A stretch of 9,727 nt of DNA from Oscillospiraceae bacterium (GCA_017455225.1 JAFTBL010000115.1:1-9727); one strand, 5' to 3'. Counted from the first letter of the stretch, positions 1-7,683 are shown. Numbers and translations are program-made. Notes: generated by a model from the sequence alone, not told the origin.

Positions 1-3000
1 GGGCGGCTGAATCTGGATGAAACGGCCAACCGGCTGGAAAGCCTGTGGTTTGACGGTGTGATCGACGCTGTGGACGAGGAATTCGGCTACACGGACGGCG
101 GCATCGCCGGGCAGGCGCTGCTGGGGCAGAGCTACATCAGCCACTGTCTGTTCACCGGCACCATCAACAGCGCCGTCAGCGGCAAGGGCGCCAAGGTGGG
201 CGGTATTCTGGCGTCCACGGAGAACAAGTGCTTCGTGGATATTTACGACTGCCTCAGCGCCGGTACCCTCAACTGCGGCAACCCCTATTATAAGGGCGCC
301 ATCATGGGCACCATGTATACCAACAACACTGTGAATATCCGCAACTGCTATGCCGACAGCCTTGTGGCGCTGGGCAACGCGGGGCAGTTCGTCTCCGCCG
401 CCAAGAACGCGGCTGTGAAGGACGGCGAGCTCAACGGCGCCGCGATCCCGCTGGCTGCCGCCAAGCTGATCGGCGTCAACGGCTATCGCTGGACGACGCT
501 GGACTTTGACAACTACTGGGCGGCGCGTTCCGGCGCCTGCCCTGCGCCCAAGAGCCTTGTGGGCTCGCCGCTGGATACCTCCTCCGCCCAAAAGATGGTG
601 GATACCAGCTGGTACGACGAGGACGCCGCCACGCTGGTGGTGGACTCCCTCGCCGATCTCTACGGATTGCAGGTACTGTCCACCGGCACGGACTTTGCCG
701 GCAAGACGGTGAAGCTGGGCGCGGACATCACTCTCAACACCGGCGACGCCTCCGCGTGGGGCGACAAGGCGCCTGAGAATACGTGGACCGGCATCAGCAG
801 CTTTGCCGGCACACTGGACGGCCAGGGCCATACCATCTCCGGCCTGTATCTGGACGGCGGCGCCAGCGAGGGCGCGGCCCTCATCGGCACGCTGCAGGGC
901 GGCACGGTGAAGAACCTGCGCCTGCGCAACAGCTACGTCGTCAATGCCGGCAGCGACACCGCCTCCGTGGCGGGCAGATGCTTCGGCGGCACGCTGGAAA
1001 ACGTGTACTCCGACGCCATCGTGACCTCGCCGAAGGCGGTCTGCCTCGGCGGCCTCATCGCCACCGTCCGGGGCGCGAACACCGTCACCATGCGCAACTG
1101 CCAGTTTGGCGGCGAGGTGCTGTGTACCTCCGAAACAAACGGCGGCCAGGTGGGCGGCCTGTGCGCCGTGATCGTCAACGCCGACTCCGTGCTGGAGATC
1201 GAGAACTGCCTCATGAGCGGCAAGGTGGATTCCACTGCCATGATGGCGGTGGGCGGCGCGACCGCCAGTACCTTCCAGACCGGAGCCACCCTCCGGGTGA
1301 AGGATACGCTGATCAGCGGCCCCGTGACCTCCAAGGGCGGCGGGTCGACCGGCGGCGTCATCGGCAACGCCAGCGAGATGCAGGTCTCCCTCTCCAACGT
1401 CTACTGCGTCGGCGCCGCCATCGGCCAGGGCACGCCTGCTTCCGGCGTGGCCCAGTCCATGACCCGCGCCACGCTGCTGGGCGGGCAGGGCTATCAGAAC
1501 ACGCTGCTGGACTTCACCGCCAAGCCCTACTGGGTGGCGGTGGAGGGCGAGACGCCGCTGCTGAAGGAGTTCTACTCCGGCTCCGCCATGGACGTGAGCA
1601 AGCTGCTGCGCCCCGATACCGGCTGGTACAGCGACAGCGAGGACAGCTTTGTCATCACGAACCTGTCTCAGCTGATGGGCTTTGCCAATCTCTCCGCCAC
1701 CCACGATTTCGCCGGCAAGACGGTGAAGCTGGGCGCGGATATCGACGTCAACCCCGGCTGGACGGCCTCCGACGAGGCGCCGGCGCAGCCGTGGCCGATG
1801 ATCGGCAGTCAAAACTGCATGTTCCAGGGCACCTTTGACGGACAGGGTCATACCGTCCGCGGCGTCTATGTGGACAGCGACGTGCTGGGCATCGGGTTCT
1901 TCTCGTGGATCAACAACGGCGCTGTGGTGAAGAATTTCACCCTTGCCAACAGCTTCATCAGCTCCACTCGGGAGGATGCAAGCGGCATTTCCCGCGTGGG
2001 CGCCGTCGTGGGCGACAGTCACACGCTGGGCAGCGGCGGCGCTATCTCCGGCGTCACCGTGGGCTCCGACGTCACCGTCCGTGCCGGCGGAAGTCAGGCA
2101 GGCGGTATTCTGGGCGGCGCCATGGGCGCGGTCTCCATCACCGATTGCTCCTTCGCCGGCACTGTCAGCGGAGGCAATCAGGTAGGCGGCATCGCGGGTG
2201 CGGCACTGAACAACGGCGCCGTTACCATTGCCGACTGCACCTTTACCGGCACTGCTGCCGGCGCCAACGGCGTGGGCGGCGTGCTGGGCCGCTGCGAGCG
2301 CGGCGCACAGGCTCCCGCGACCGTTTCCGGCTGCACCGTTTCCGGCAAGGTGGACGGCGCGCAGAACGTGGGCGGCGTGCTGGGCGAGCTCAACAGCTCT
2401 GAAAACGCGGTTGCAGCCATCACCGACTGCGCCAGCTCCGCCGCTATCACTGTCAGCGGCGCGCCCGCCCGCGGCGGCGGCGTGGTGGGCTACGCCACGC
2501 AGGGCATCCTGACGGTGTCCGGGTGCACCTTCGACGGCTCCGTGGAGCAGAGCGGTTTGCTGGCCGGCGGCATCGTAGCACAGGTAGGCGGCGCGGCCGT
2601 CACCATCGACGAATGCCTGAGCACCGGCACCTTGACCAGCGGCGGCATGACCGGCACGGTCCTGGGCTACGTCAGCTCCGGCTCCGCCGGGATTAGGGAA
2701 TCCATTGGCCTGAACACTAACTCTGCCATTAAGGTCTGCAGCGGCAGCGGCGCCGCCGGATCCTACACGGTGGACAACGCCGTGTCGCTGCCTGCGGGCA
2801 ACAATGATGCCAGCGCCGCCCAGACCTACGTGATCTCCACGGTGGAGAAGCTGATGCTGATCGCTGAGCTGTCCGACAAGAGCAGCTTCGGCGGCATCAC
2901 GCTGCAGCTGGCGGAGGACATTGACCTCAATCCCGGCTGGACAGCGTCTGCCGAGGCGCCGGAGACCCCGTGGCACATGATGAACACCGTCTATCCCTTC

Positions 3001-5439
3001 AAGGGCACGCTGGACGGTCAGGGGCACACCCTGTCCGGCCTGTACGTGAACGCCGCCAAGAACGGCGACGGCGCCTCCAACGGCGGCCTCATCAGCGTGC
3101 TGGGCGCCGGCACGGTCAAGGATCTGAAGCTGAGAAACGCCTATATCACCGGCGACGGAATGGAGATCGGCTCCGTGGCAGGCCAGAGCTTCGGCGGCAC
3201 GCTGGAGAAGGTGTATTCCGACGCCACCGTGACCACCTCTGCGGGTCGCCGGCTGGGCGGCCTTGTGGGCGCGGCCCGCGGAAGCGCGGCCACCACACTG
3301 CGCGCCTGCCAGTTTGACGGCGCCGTGCGTCAGGAAACGAGCGCCAACGGCGGCGAGCTGGGCGGCCTCGTGGGCGCGCTGGTCGACGGGGATACCGTGC
3401 TGACGGCGGAGCACTGCCTGATGAGCGGCACCGTCAGCGTGGACACCATGATGGCGGTAGGCGGCGTGACCGCCGCCGCACTCCAGGCCGGTGCCACGGT
3501 CAATATTTCCGACACGCTGATCAGCGGCACGGTGACCTCCGGCGGCGGCGGTCAGACCGGCGCCTTCATCGGCAAGGCCGCCGACGCCAAGGCGCAGATC
3601 ACCAAGAGCTACGCCACCGCCGAAAGCTGCACCCTCGGCACCAACGGCATCGGGACAACGGGCGCCGGCGTGACCAACAACGGCGCGGTGCTGGCCGCGG
3701 CGGAGCTGACCGGCAGCAACGCCGTCAAGAACAGCAAGCTGAACTTCGCCTCCTACTGGGGCGCCGTGGAGAGCGGCACACCCGTGCTGCTGGCGTTCTA
3801 CGACGGTGAGACGCTGGATGTGAGCGACGTCGCCCACGCCGATACCGAGTGGTACGACGACTCGCAGGACAGCTTCGTCATCACCACCGCCTCCCAGCTG
3901 CTGGGCTTTGCCGAGCTTTCCAAGACGGAGAGCTTCGCCGGCAAGACGGTGAAGCTGGGCGCGGACATCGACCTCAACCCCGATTGGACGGCCTCCGACA
4001 CGGAGCCCGACGTGGTGTGGCCCATGGCCGGCCAGCAGAGCAATAAGTTCCAGGGTACCTTTGACGGACAGGGCCACACCGTGCGGGGCGTATACGTGCG
4101 CAGCGACACGATGGGCGCCGGCTTCTTCTCGTGGATCGACAACGGCGCCGCGGTGAAGGACTTCACCCTTGCCAACAGCCGCATCATCTCCGAGTACAAG
4201 GGCGGCGGCATCTCCCGCGTGGGCGCCATTGTGGGCGATACCCATGTGGCGGGCAGCGGCGGCGTGATCACCGGCGTGACCGTGGCCGCCGATACGGCGG
4301 TGCAGGCCGCAGCCGGTCAGGCCGGCGGCATCGTGGGCGGCGCCATGGGCGCGCTGACCGTTGCGAACTGCCGCATGGACGGCGCCGTTACCGGGCAGGG
4401 CGTCGACGTGGGCGGCATTCTGGGCGTGTGCATGAACAGCGGCGCTGTGCAGATCGCCGACAACGTTATCACCGGCACGGTCACCTGCCATGACGCGCAG
4501 GCGGGCGGCGTAGTGGGCCGCATCGCAAAGGCCGGCGTGACCATCTCCGGCAATACGGTCAGCGGTACCGTCACCGGCGTGATGTACACGGGCGGCGTGG
4601 CAGGATTCATCGGCGCTGCCAACTGCACCATCTCCGCCTGTACCGTGTCCGGCACGGTGACCAGCACCAAGGACGATATCAACACCATGGGAGCCACAGG
4701 CGGCGTGGCAGGCCTGCAAAAGGGCAACAACCTGATGATCACCGGCTGCCGCGTCACCGGCACGGTCTATTCCGCCGGCGCGTTTGAAGCGGGCGGTATC
4801 GTGGGTTCCTTCAGCGCCAGCGGCACGGTGGAAAAGTGCTATTGCAGCGCCACGGTGATCGTGGCCACCAAGGCGCAGAACGTGGGCGGTATCCTGGGTG
4901 CCGTGCGGGAGGCCAACACCACGGCGACCGTGTCCCAGACGGAGTTTGCCGGTATGGTGACCAAGGCTGACAATCAACCCGGCGGCGGACAGCTGGGCGG
5001 CATTGCCGCAAAGGTGATGCTGTCCACCAATACGCTCAACGTCAACGACTGCCTGATGAGCGGCACCGTGATCACCGACAAGATGATGGGCGTGGGCGGC
5101 ATTGTGGTAAGCTGTGAGCAGACCGGCGCCAAGTGCAGCATCACCCGCACGCTGATCACCGGCAAGGTGGAAAGCGCAGGCGGCGGCCAGACCGGCGCCG
5201 TGGTCGGCAATGCGAACGCGATGCAGCTGACCATGACCGACGTGTACGCCGTGTCCGGCGTTTGCAGCGTGGGCACCAACGGGGTCGGCCAGGGAACGGC
5301 CACCGGCACGCTGACCGTGCTGACGGCGGCACAGCTGCAGGGCGACAACGCCAAAACCAACGCGCCTGCGCTGGACTACACCGCGGTCTGGACGACTGTG
5401 GACGGCGCCGTGCCTGCGCTTCGGGCGCTGGCGCAGTAA
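1..5439 (+). CDS. Giant GLUG-type beta-helix surface protein (5' partial)
   Basis: The frame is open from base 1 to a TAA at 5437-5439, giving 1812 visible residues; the start and any signal peptide lie upstream. A GTG at 58 is in frame but has no ribosome site and is preceded by open coding sequence, so I take it as internal. The protein is built of short Gly/Val-rich strands (GGIVG, VGGVLG, SGTV) and four copies of a longer motif of the form F.GT.DGQGHT.SG.Y (near residues 267, 608, 1000 and 1350). These match the known GLUG and beta-helix repeats of bacterial surface proteins. Four modules alternate A-B-A-B. Cysteine recurs at one fixed repeat position. The C-terminus (ALRALAQ) has no LPXTG motif, hydrophobic tail or visible SLH domain, so any anchor must be N-terminal, or the protein is released. 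Adhesion or glycan/host binding is inference; no catalytic motif is visible. A terminator follows nine bases after the stop. Confidence 0.85.
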   Translation, partial: GRLNLDETANRLESLWFDGVIDAVDEEFGYTDGGIAGQALLGQSYISHCLFTGTINSAVSGKGAKVGGILASTENKCFVDIYDCLSAGTLNCGNPYYKGAIMGTMYTNNTVNIRNCYADSLVALGNAGQFVSAAKNAAVKDGELNGAAIPLAAAKLIGVNGYRWTTLDFDNYWAARSGACPAPKSLVGSPLDTSSAQKMVDTSWYDEDAATLVVDSLADLYGLQVLSTGTDFAGKTVKLGADITLNTGDASAWGDKAPENTWTGISSFAGTLDGQGHTISGLYLDGGASEGAALIGTLQGGTVKNLRLRNSYVVNAGSDTASVAGRCFGGTLENVYSDAIVTSPKAVCLGGLIATVRGANTVTMRNCQFGGEVLCTSETNGGQVGGLCAVIVNADSVLEIENCLMSGKVDSTAMMAVGGATASTFQTGATLRVKDTLISGPVTSKGGGSTGGVIGNASEMQVSLSNVYCVGAAIGQGTPASGVAQSMTRATLLGGQGYQNTLLDFTAKPYWVAVEGETPLLKEFYSGSAMDVSKLLRPDTGWYSDSEDSFVITNLSQLMGFANLSATHDFAGKTVKLGADIDVNPGWTASDEAPAQPWPMIGSQNCMFQGTFDGQGHTVRGVYVDSDVLGIGFFSWINNGAVVKNFTLANSFISSTREDASGISRVGAVVGDSHTLGSGGAISGVTVGSDVTVRAGGSQAGGILGGAMGAVSITDCSFAGTVSGGNQVGGIAGAALNNGAVTIADCTFTGTAAGANGVGGVLGRCERGAQAPATVSGCTVSGKVDGAQNVGGVLGELNSSENAVAAITDCASSAAITVSGAPARGGGVVGYATQGILTVSGCTFDGSVEQSGLLAGGIVAQVGGAAVTIDECLSTGTLTSGGMTGTVLGYVSSGSAGIRESIGLNTNSAIKVCSGSGAAGSYTVDNAVSLPAGNNDASAAQTYVISTVEKLMLIAELSDKSSFGGITLQLAEDIDLNPGWTASAEAPETPWHMMNTVYPFKGTLDGQGHTLSGLYVNAAKNGDGASNGGLISVLGAGTVKDLKLRNAYITGDGMEIGSVAGQSFGGTLEKVYSDATVTTSAGRRLGGLVGAARGSAATTLRACQFDGAVRQETSANGGELGGLVGALVDGDTVLTAEHCLMSGTVSVDTMMAVGGVTAAALQAGATVNISDTLISGTVTSGGGGQTGAFIGKAADAKAQITKSYATAESCTLGTNGIGTTGAGVTNNGAVLAAAELTGSNAVKNSKLNFASYWGAVESGTPVLLAFYDGETLDVSDVAHADTEWYDDSQDSFVITTASQLLGFAELSKTESFAGKTVKLGADIDLNPDWTASDTEPDVVWPMAGQQSNKFQGTFDGQGHTVRGVYVRSDTMGAGFFSWIDNGAAVKDFTLANSRIISEYKGGGISRVGAIVGDTHVAGSGGVITGVTVAADTAVQAAAGQAGGIVGGAMGALTVANCRMDGAVTGQGVDVGGILGVCMNSGAVQIADNVITGTVTCHDAQAGGVVGRIAKAGVTISGNTVSGTVTGVMYTGGVAGFIGAANCTISACTVSGTVTSTKDDINTMGATGGVAGLQKGNNLMITGCRVTGTVYSAGAFEAGGIVGSFSASGTVEKCYCSATVIVATKAQNVGGILGAVREANTTATVSQTEFAGMVTKADNQPGGGQLGGIAAKVMLSTNTLNVNDCLMSGTVITDKMMGVGGIVVSCEQTGAKCSITRTLITGKVESAGGGQTGAVVGNANAMQLTMTDVYAVSGVCSVGTNGVGQGTATGTLTVLTAAQLQGDNAKTNAPALDYTAVWTTVDGAVPALRALAQ
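601..1614 (+). repeat. Beta-helix module A1
   Basis: First A-type module (residues 201-538). It opens with DTSWYDED, then a FAGKTVKLGADI segment, the FAGTLDGQGHT motif and the A-specific sequence VKNLRLRNSY. It continues with FGGTLENVYSDA, NCLMSGKV, DTLISGPVTS and a tail ending in LLDF..YW....GETPLL. Its closest partner is module A2, matched in order over the whole length by eye. Confidence 0.75.
1615..2820 (+). repeat. Beta-helix module B1
   Basis: First B-type module (residues 539-940). It opens with DTGWYSDSEDSFVIT, then FAGKTVKLGADID, FQGTFDGQGHTVRGVYV, GFFSWINNGAVVK and FTLANS, which set it apart from the A type. A run of short Cys-containing turns follows (DCSFAGTV, DCTFTGTA, GCTVSGKV, GCTFDGSV). 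Unlike the other modules it lacks the LLDF..YW closing tail and ends in a Ser/Gly/Ala-rich stretch. The downstream boundary is approximate. Confidence 0.7.
2821..3840 (+). repeat. Beta-helix module A2
   Basis: Second A-type module (residues 941-1280). It carries FKGTLDGQGHTLSGLYV, VKDLKLRNAY, FGGTLEKVYSDATV, HCLMSGTV, DTLISGTVTS and the closing LNFASYWGAVESGTPVLL tail. It lacks the DT.WY opening found in the other three modules and starts instead at QTYVIST, after the irregular end of B1. Confidence 0.75.
3841..5436 (+). repeat. Beta-helix module B2 with an A-type tail
   Basis: Second B-type head (residues 1281 onward): DTEWYDDSQDSFVIT, FAGKTVKLGADID, FQGTFDGQGHTVRGVYV, GFFSWIDNGAAVK and FTLANS, closely matching B1 in protein and DNA. 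From about 4921 it turns into a tail of the A type (GGGQLGG, DCLMSGTV, RTLITGKV, GGGQTGAVVG, LDYTAVWTTVDGAVPAL), which also closes the protein. Confidence 0.75.
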
Positions 5440-5448
5440 CGCGAACGG

Positions 5449-5487
5449 AAAAAGCACCGGGCGGAGAGATCCGCCCGGTGCTTTTTT
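5449..5487 (+). terminator. Intrinsic terminator of the beta-helix gene
   Basis: A 17-base-pair perfect stem, left arm 5449-5465 and right arm 5470-5486, closes over a four-base loop (GAGA). It has a GC-rich core (GCACCGGGCGGA) and ends in a run of six T. It begins nine bases after the stop codon. The A-run on the left makes it potentially active in both directions, although no gene converges on it here. Confidence 0.92.
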
Positions 5488-5516
5488 CGTTGCCTCTCCG
5501 CCGGTGAAAATACCCG

Positions 5517-5545
5517 TTGTTCTTTCGGCGGTTTTGCCGTATAAT
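5517..5545 (+). promoter_or_regulatory. Sigma-A type promoter of the flavin reductase/GH13 operon
   Basis: TTGTTC (5517-5522) and a perfect TATAAT (5540-5545) are separated by 17 bases. The predicted transcript starts near 5552, leaving a leader of about 25 bases that holds the AAGGAGG ribosome site at 5561-5567. I see no operator or riboswitch. Confidence 0.75.
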
Positions 5546-5576
5546 GGAGGCATAAAAATGAAGGAGGTTTATCCCT

Positions 5577-6161
5577 ATGCGCAAAGATCTGGGGAAGCAA
5601 CCGGCGCTTTTTCCCATGCCGGTACTGATGGTGGCGGCCTATGACGAGGACGGAACGGTGGGCGTGATGAACGCGGCCTGGGGCATGATCTGCGACATGG
5701 ACAAGATCGCCCTGTTCATCGACGAGGACCACAAGACCACCAAAAACATCCGCCATTCCAAGGCGTTCACCGTCAGTCTGGCGGACAGGGAGCACATGGC
5801 GGAGGCAGACTTTTTCGGCATCGCCACGGGCAACAAAATGCCGGATAAGTTTGCCCGCTCCGGCTGCCACGCGGAAAAGAGCAGCCATGTCAACGCACCG
5901 GTCATCACGGAGTTTCCCGTGACCATGGAGTGTGAGCTGGCGGAGATCGTGGAGACGGACAATCTCTACGCTGTGGTGGGCACCATCGTCAACGTCAGCG
6001 CCGACGAAAAGGTGCTGGGCGAGGGCGGCCGGGTGGATCCCGCCAAGCTGAATGCCCTGATCTTCGACCAGTTCCGGGCGGGATACTACGTGGCAGGCGA
6101 CAAGGTGGGGCAGGCGTGGAACGCCGGGAAAAAGCTGATGCCCCCGCAGGAGGAGCGGTGA
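5577..6161 (+). CDS. Flavin reductase-like FMN-binding protein
   Basis: The 194-residue product resembles the flavin reductase-like (flavoredoxin-type) family, small cytoplasmic proteins with an FMN-binding split-barrel fold. What is seen: an N-terminal strand PMPVLMVAAYDEDG (13-26), the FMN-site region VGVMNAAWGMICD (28-40) and DHKTTKNIRHSKAFTVSLAD (51-70). The family-typical segment FFGIATGNKMPDKFARSG (79-96) follows. The length fits a stand-alone family member. The ATG at 5577 follows AAGGAGG by nine bases, which decides the start. The GH13 gene begins 33 bases downstream with no terminator between, so both are probably cotranscribed. The electron donor and acceptor cannot be told from sequence; such proteins may reduce free flavin or carry electrons to a partner. 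Confidence 0.88.
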   Translation: MRKDLGKQPALFPMPVLMVAAYDEDGTVGVMNAAWGMICDMDKIALFIDEDHKTTKNIRHSKAFTVSLADREHMAEADFFGIATGNKMPDKFARSGCHAEKSSHVNAPVITEFPVTMECELAEIVETDNLYAVVGTIVNVSADEKVLGEGGRVDPAKLNALIFDQFRAGYYVAGDKVGQAWNAGKKLMPPQEER

Positions 6162-6194
6162 TTCGCCGACAGAAGAACACAGCAGGAGGAGCCT

Positions 6195-7481
6195 ATGGCA
6201 ATTGATACCGATCCGCGGCTGCAAAGCGCGGTGATCTACTCCGTCTACGTGCGGGCGCACACGCCGGAGGGCACGTTCCGGGCGCTGATCCCCGACCTGC
6301 CCCGCATTCGGGCGCTGGGGACGGATATCCTGTGGCTCATGCCCATCCATCCCATCGGCATGGCGGGGCGCAAGGGCACCATGGGCTGCCCCTACGCTAA
6401 CCGGGACTACCGCACAGTCAACCCGGAATACGGCACGCTGGAGGATTTCAAGGCGCTGGCGGACGCCGTACACACTGCCGGCATGAAGCTGATGATCGAC
6501 GTGGTGTACAACCACACCTCGCCGGACGCCGTGCTGTGGCAGACCCATCCGGAGTTTTACTGCCGCCGCGCCGACGGCACACCCTATAACCGGGTGGGCG
6601 ACTGGTCGGACGTGATCGACCTGAACTACGACGAGCCCGGCCTGTGGGACTACCAGATCCAGTCGCTGCGCTATTGGGCGACCATGGTGGACGGCTTCCG
6701 CTGCGACGTGGCGTCGCTGGTGCCGGAAGGCTTCTGGCGCCGGGCGCGGGCGGAGGTGGCCGAGGTGCGGCCGGACTGCGTGTGGCTTGCCGAAACGGTG
6801 CACCGTTCGTTTCAGGATGTGTGCCTGAGGCTGCGGGTGAGCGCCATGCGTGACGTGGACGCCTTCAGCGCCTTCGACATGGAGTACGATTACGATATCC
6901 GGGAGGCCTTCGACAGCGTGCTGGACGGGAAGGCGCCCCTGTCCCGCTGGATCGACCTTCTGAACTTCCAGGAGTTCAGCTATCCCAAGAATTACAACAA
7001 GATGCGGTGCCTTGAAAACCACGACCAGCCCCGCATCGCCTCCCGGGTGGCGCCGGGGCGGCCGCTGGAGAACTATACGGCCATGCTGTATTTTCTCAAG
7101 GGGGCCACGCTGCTGTATGCCGGGCAGGAGGCGTCCTGCACCCATCAGCCCAGCCTGTTTGAAAAGGAACCGGTGGACTGGCGGGCCGGAGCGGATCTGA
7201 CGGCGCTGCTGCGCCGGCTGGGGGAGATCAAGAAAAACTGCCTGTCGCCTCAGGACGCGTTCTGCGCCGCCGCCGACGACGAGCATGCCGTGACGGTGAT
7301 GCTGCGGGACGACGGCGCGGTGCGGAAGGTGGGCGTGTTCTCCCTCCGGGGCGAGGCGGCGGAGGTCTCCGTGCCTGTGGCGGACGGCGAGTACCGCGAT
7401 CTGGTGCACGGCCGGCGCCTGACGGTGCGTGGCGGCAGGCTGCGCTGTCAGGGCGACCCCGTTATATTTGCCGAAGCGTAA
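6195..7481 (+). CDS. GH13 alpha-amylase-family glycosidase, cytoplasmic
   Basis: The 428-residue enzyme has all the GH13 signature regions: region I DVVYNHT (102-108), a region-V-like VIDLN (140-144), and region II GFRCDVASL (167-175) with nucleophile D171. Region III WLAETVH has acid/base E200, and region IV ENHDQPR has the stabiliser D277. The catalytic barrel spans roughly residues 12-350, and a short C-terminal beta domain (about 365-428) follows. It should hydrolyse or transfer alpha-glucosidic bonds in starch- or glycogen-derived oligosaccharides. There is no signal peptide and no carbohydrate-binding module, so it probably acts inside the cell on imported maltodextrins or glycogen. The exact subfamily (maltogenic, neopullulanase-like or transferase) is not decidable by eye. 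The ATG follows AGGAGG (6184-6189) by five bases. Confidence 0.9.
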   Translation: MAIDTDPRLQSAVIYSVYVRAHTPEGTFRALIPDLPRIRALGTDILWLMPIHPIGMAGRKGTMGCPYANRDYRTVNPEYGTLEDFKALADAVHTAGMKLMIDVVYNHTSPDAVLWQTHPEFYCRRADGTPYNRVGDWSDVIDLNYDEPGLWDYQIQSLRYWATMVDGFRCDVASLVPEGFWRRARAEVAEVRPDCVWLAETVHRSFQDVCLRLRVSAMRDVDAFSAFDMEYDYDIREAFDSVLDGKAPLSRWIDLLNFQEFSYPKNYNKMRCLENHDQPRIASRVAPGRPLENYTAMLYFLKGATLLYAGQEASCTHQPSLFEKEPVDWRAGADLTALLRRLGEIKKNCLSPQDAFCAAADDEHAVTVMLRDDGAVRKVGVFSLRGEAAEVSVPVADGEYRDLVHGRRLTVRGGRLRCQGDPVIFAEA

Positions 7482-7492
7482 AGGACGAGCGG

Positions 7493-7526
7493 ATCGGACG
7501 GCGGCGAAGGCTGCCGTCCGATTTTC
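7493..7526 (+). terminator. Intrinsic terminator after the GH13 gene
   Basis: Arms ATCGGACGGC (7493-7502) and GCCGTCCGAT (7513-7522) pair perfectly, extended by a G-T and a G-C pair around a six-base loop. A short T-run (TTTT, 7522-7525) follows. It starts 11 bases after the stop. The T-tract is weak, so some read-through into the tRNA is possible. Confidence 0.8.
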
Positions 7527-7549
7527 CTTCTGAAAGCGTCGGTTTCCTC

Positions 7550-7579
7550 TTGACAAAGCCGGAGGGGCTATATTATAAT
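7550..7579 (+). promoter_or_regulatory. Consensus sigma-A promoter of tRNA-Cys
   Basis: A perfect TTGACA (7550-7555) and a perfect TATAAT (7574-7579) lie 18 bases apart, 25 bases ahead of the mature tRNA. Two perfect hexamers suit a strongly expressed stable RNA gene. Confidence 0.88.
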
Positions 7580-7604
7580 AGCATTCGGCTTCGGAAAACT
7601 GCAT

Positions 7605-7679
7605 GGTGACATAGCCAAGTGGTAAGGCAAGGGTCTGCAAAACCCTCATTCCCCAGGTCAAATCTGGGTGTCACCTCCA
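7605..7679 (+). tRNA. tRNA-Cys (anticodon GCA)
   Basis: The 75-base gene folds as a full cloverleaf with the 3' CCA encoded (7677-7679). The acceptor arm GGTGACA/TGTCACC has seven perfect pairs. The D-arm is GCC/GGC with GG in the loop. The anticodon stem AGGGT/ACCCT encloses the loop CTGCAAA, anticodon GCA. The variable loop has five bases and the T-stem is CCCAG/CTGGG. The discriminator base is T, as is usual for tRNA-Cys. The T-loop reads GTCAAAT, so position 54 is G where T is nearly universal; the rest of the loop is normal. Its own promoter and terminator make it a single-gene transcription unit. Confidence 0.95.
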
Positions 7680-7683
7680 ACAA

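Noticed and set aside
58..60. GTG as the true start of the giant protein
   Set aside because: The frame is open upstream to base 1, reads as ordinary coding sequence, and no ribosome site precedes the GTG.
783..1838. Plus-strand open frame of about 350 codons inside the beta-helix gene
   Set aside because: It is Arg-rich shifted-frame translation of the GGC/GCC repeats, without a recognisable domain or ribosome site.
601..5436. CRISPR-like or tandem DNA repeat array
   Set aside because: Repetition is at protein level with irregular spacing, within one open frame; there are no short identical repeats with unique spacers.
5376..7661. Long minus-strand open frame (about 760 codons) opposite the flavin reductase and GH13 genes
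   Set aside because: It runs antisense through two well-recognised genes, two terminators and part of the tRNA. It has His/Arg/Ala-rich composition typical of reverse frames in GC-rich DNA, and no ribosome site or family match.
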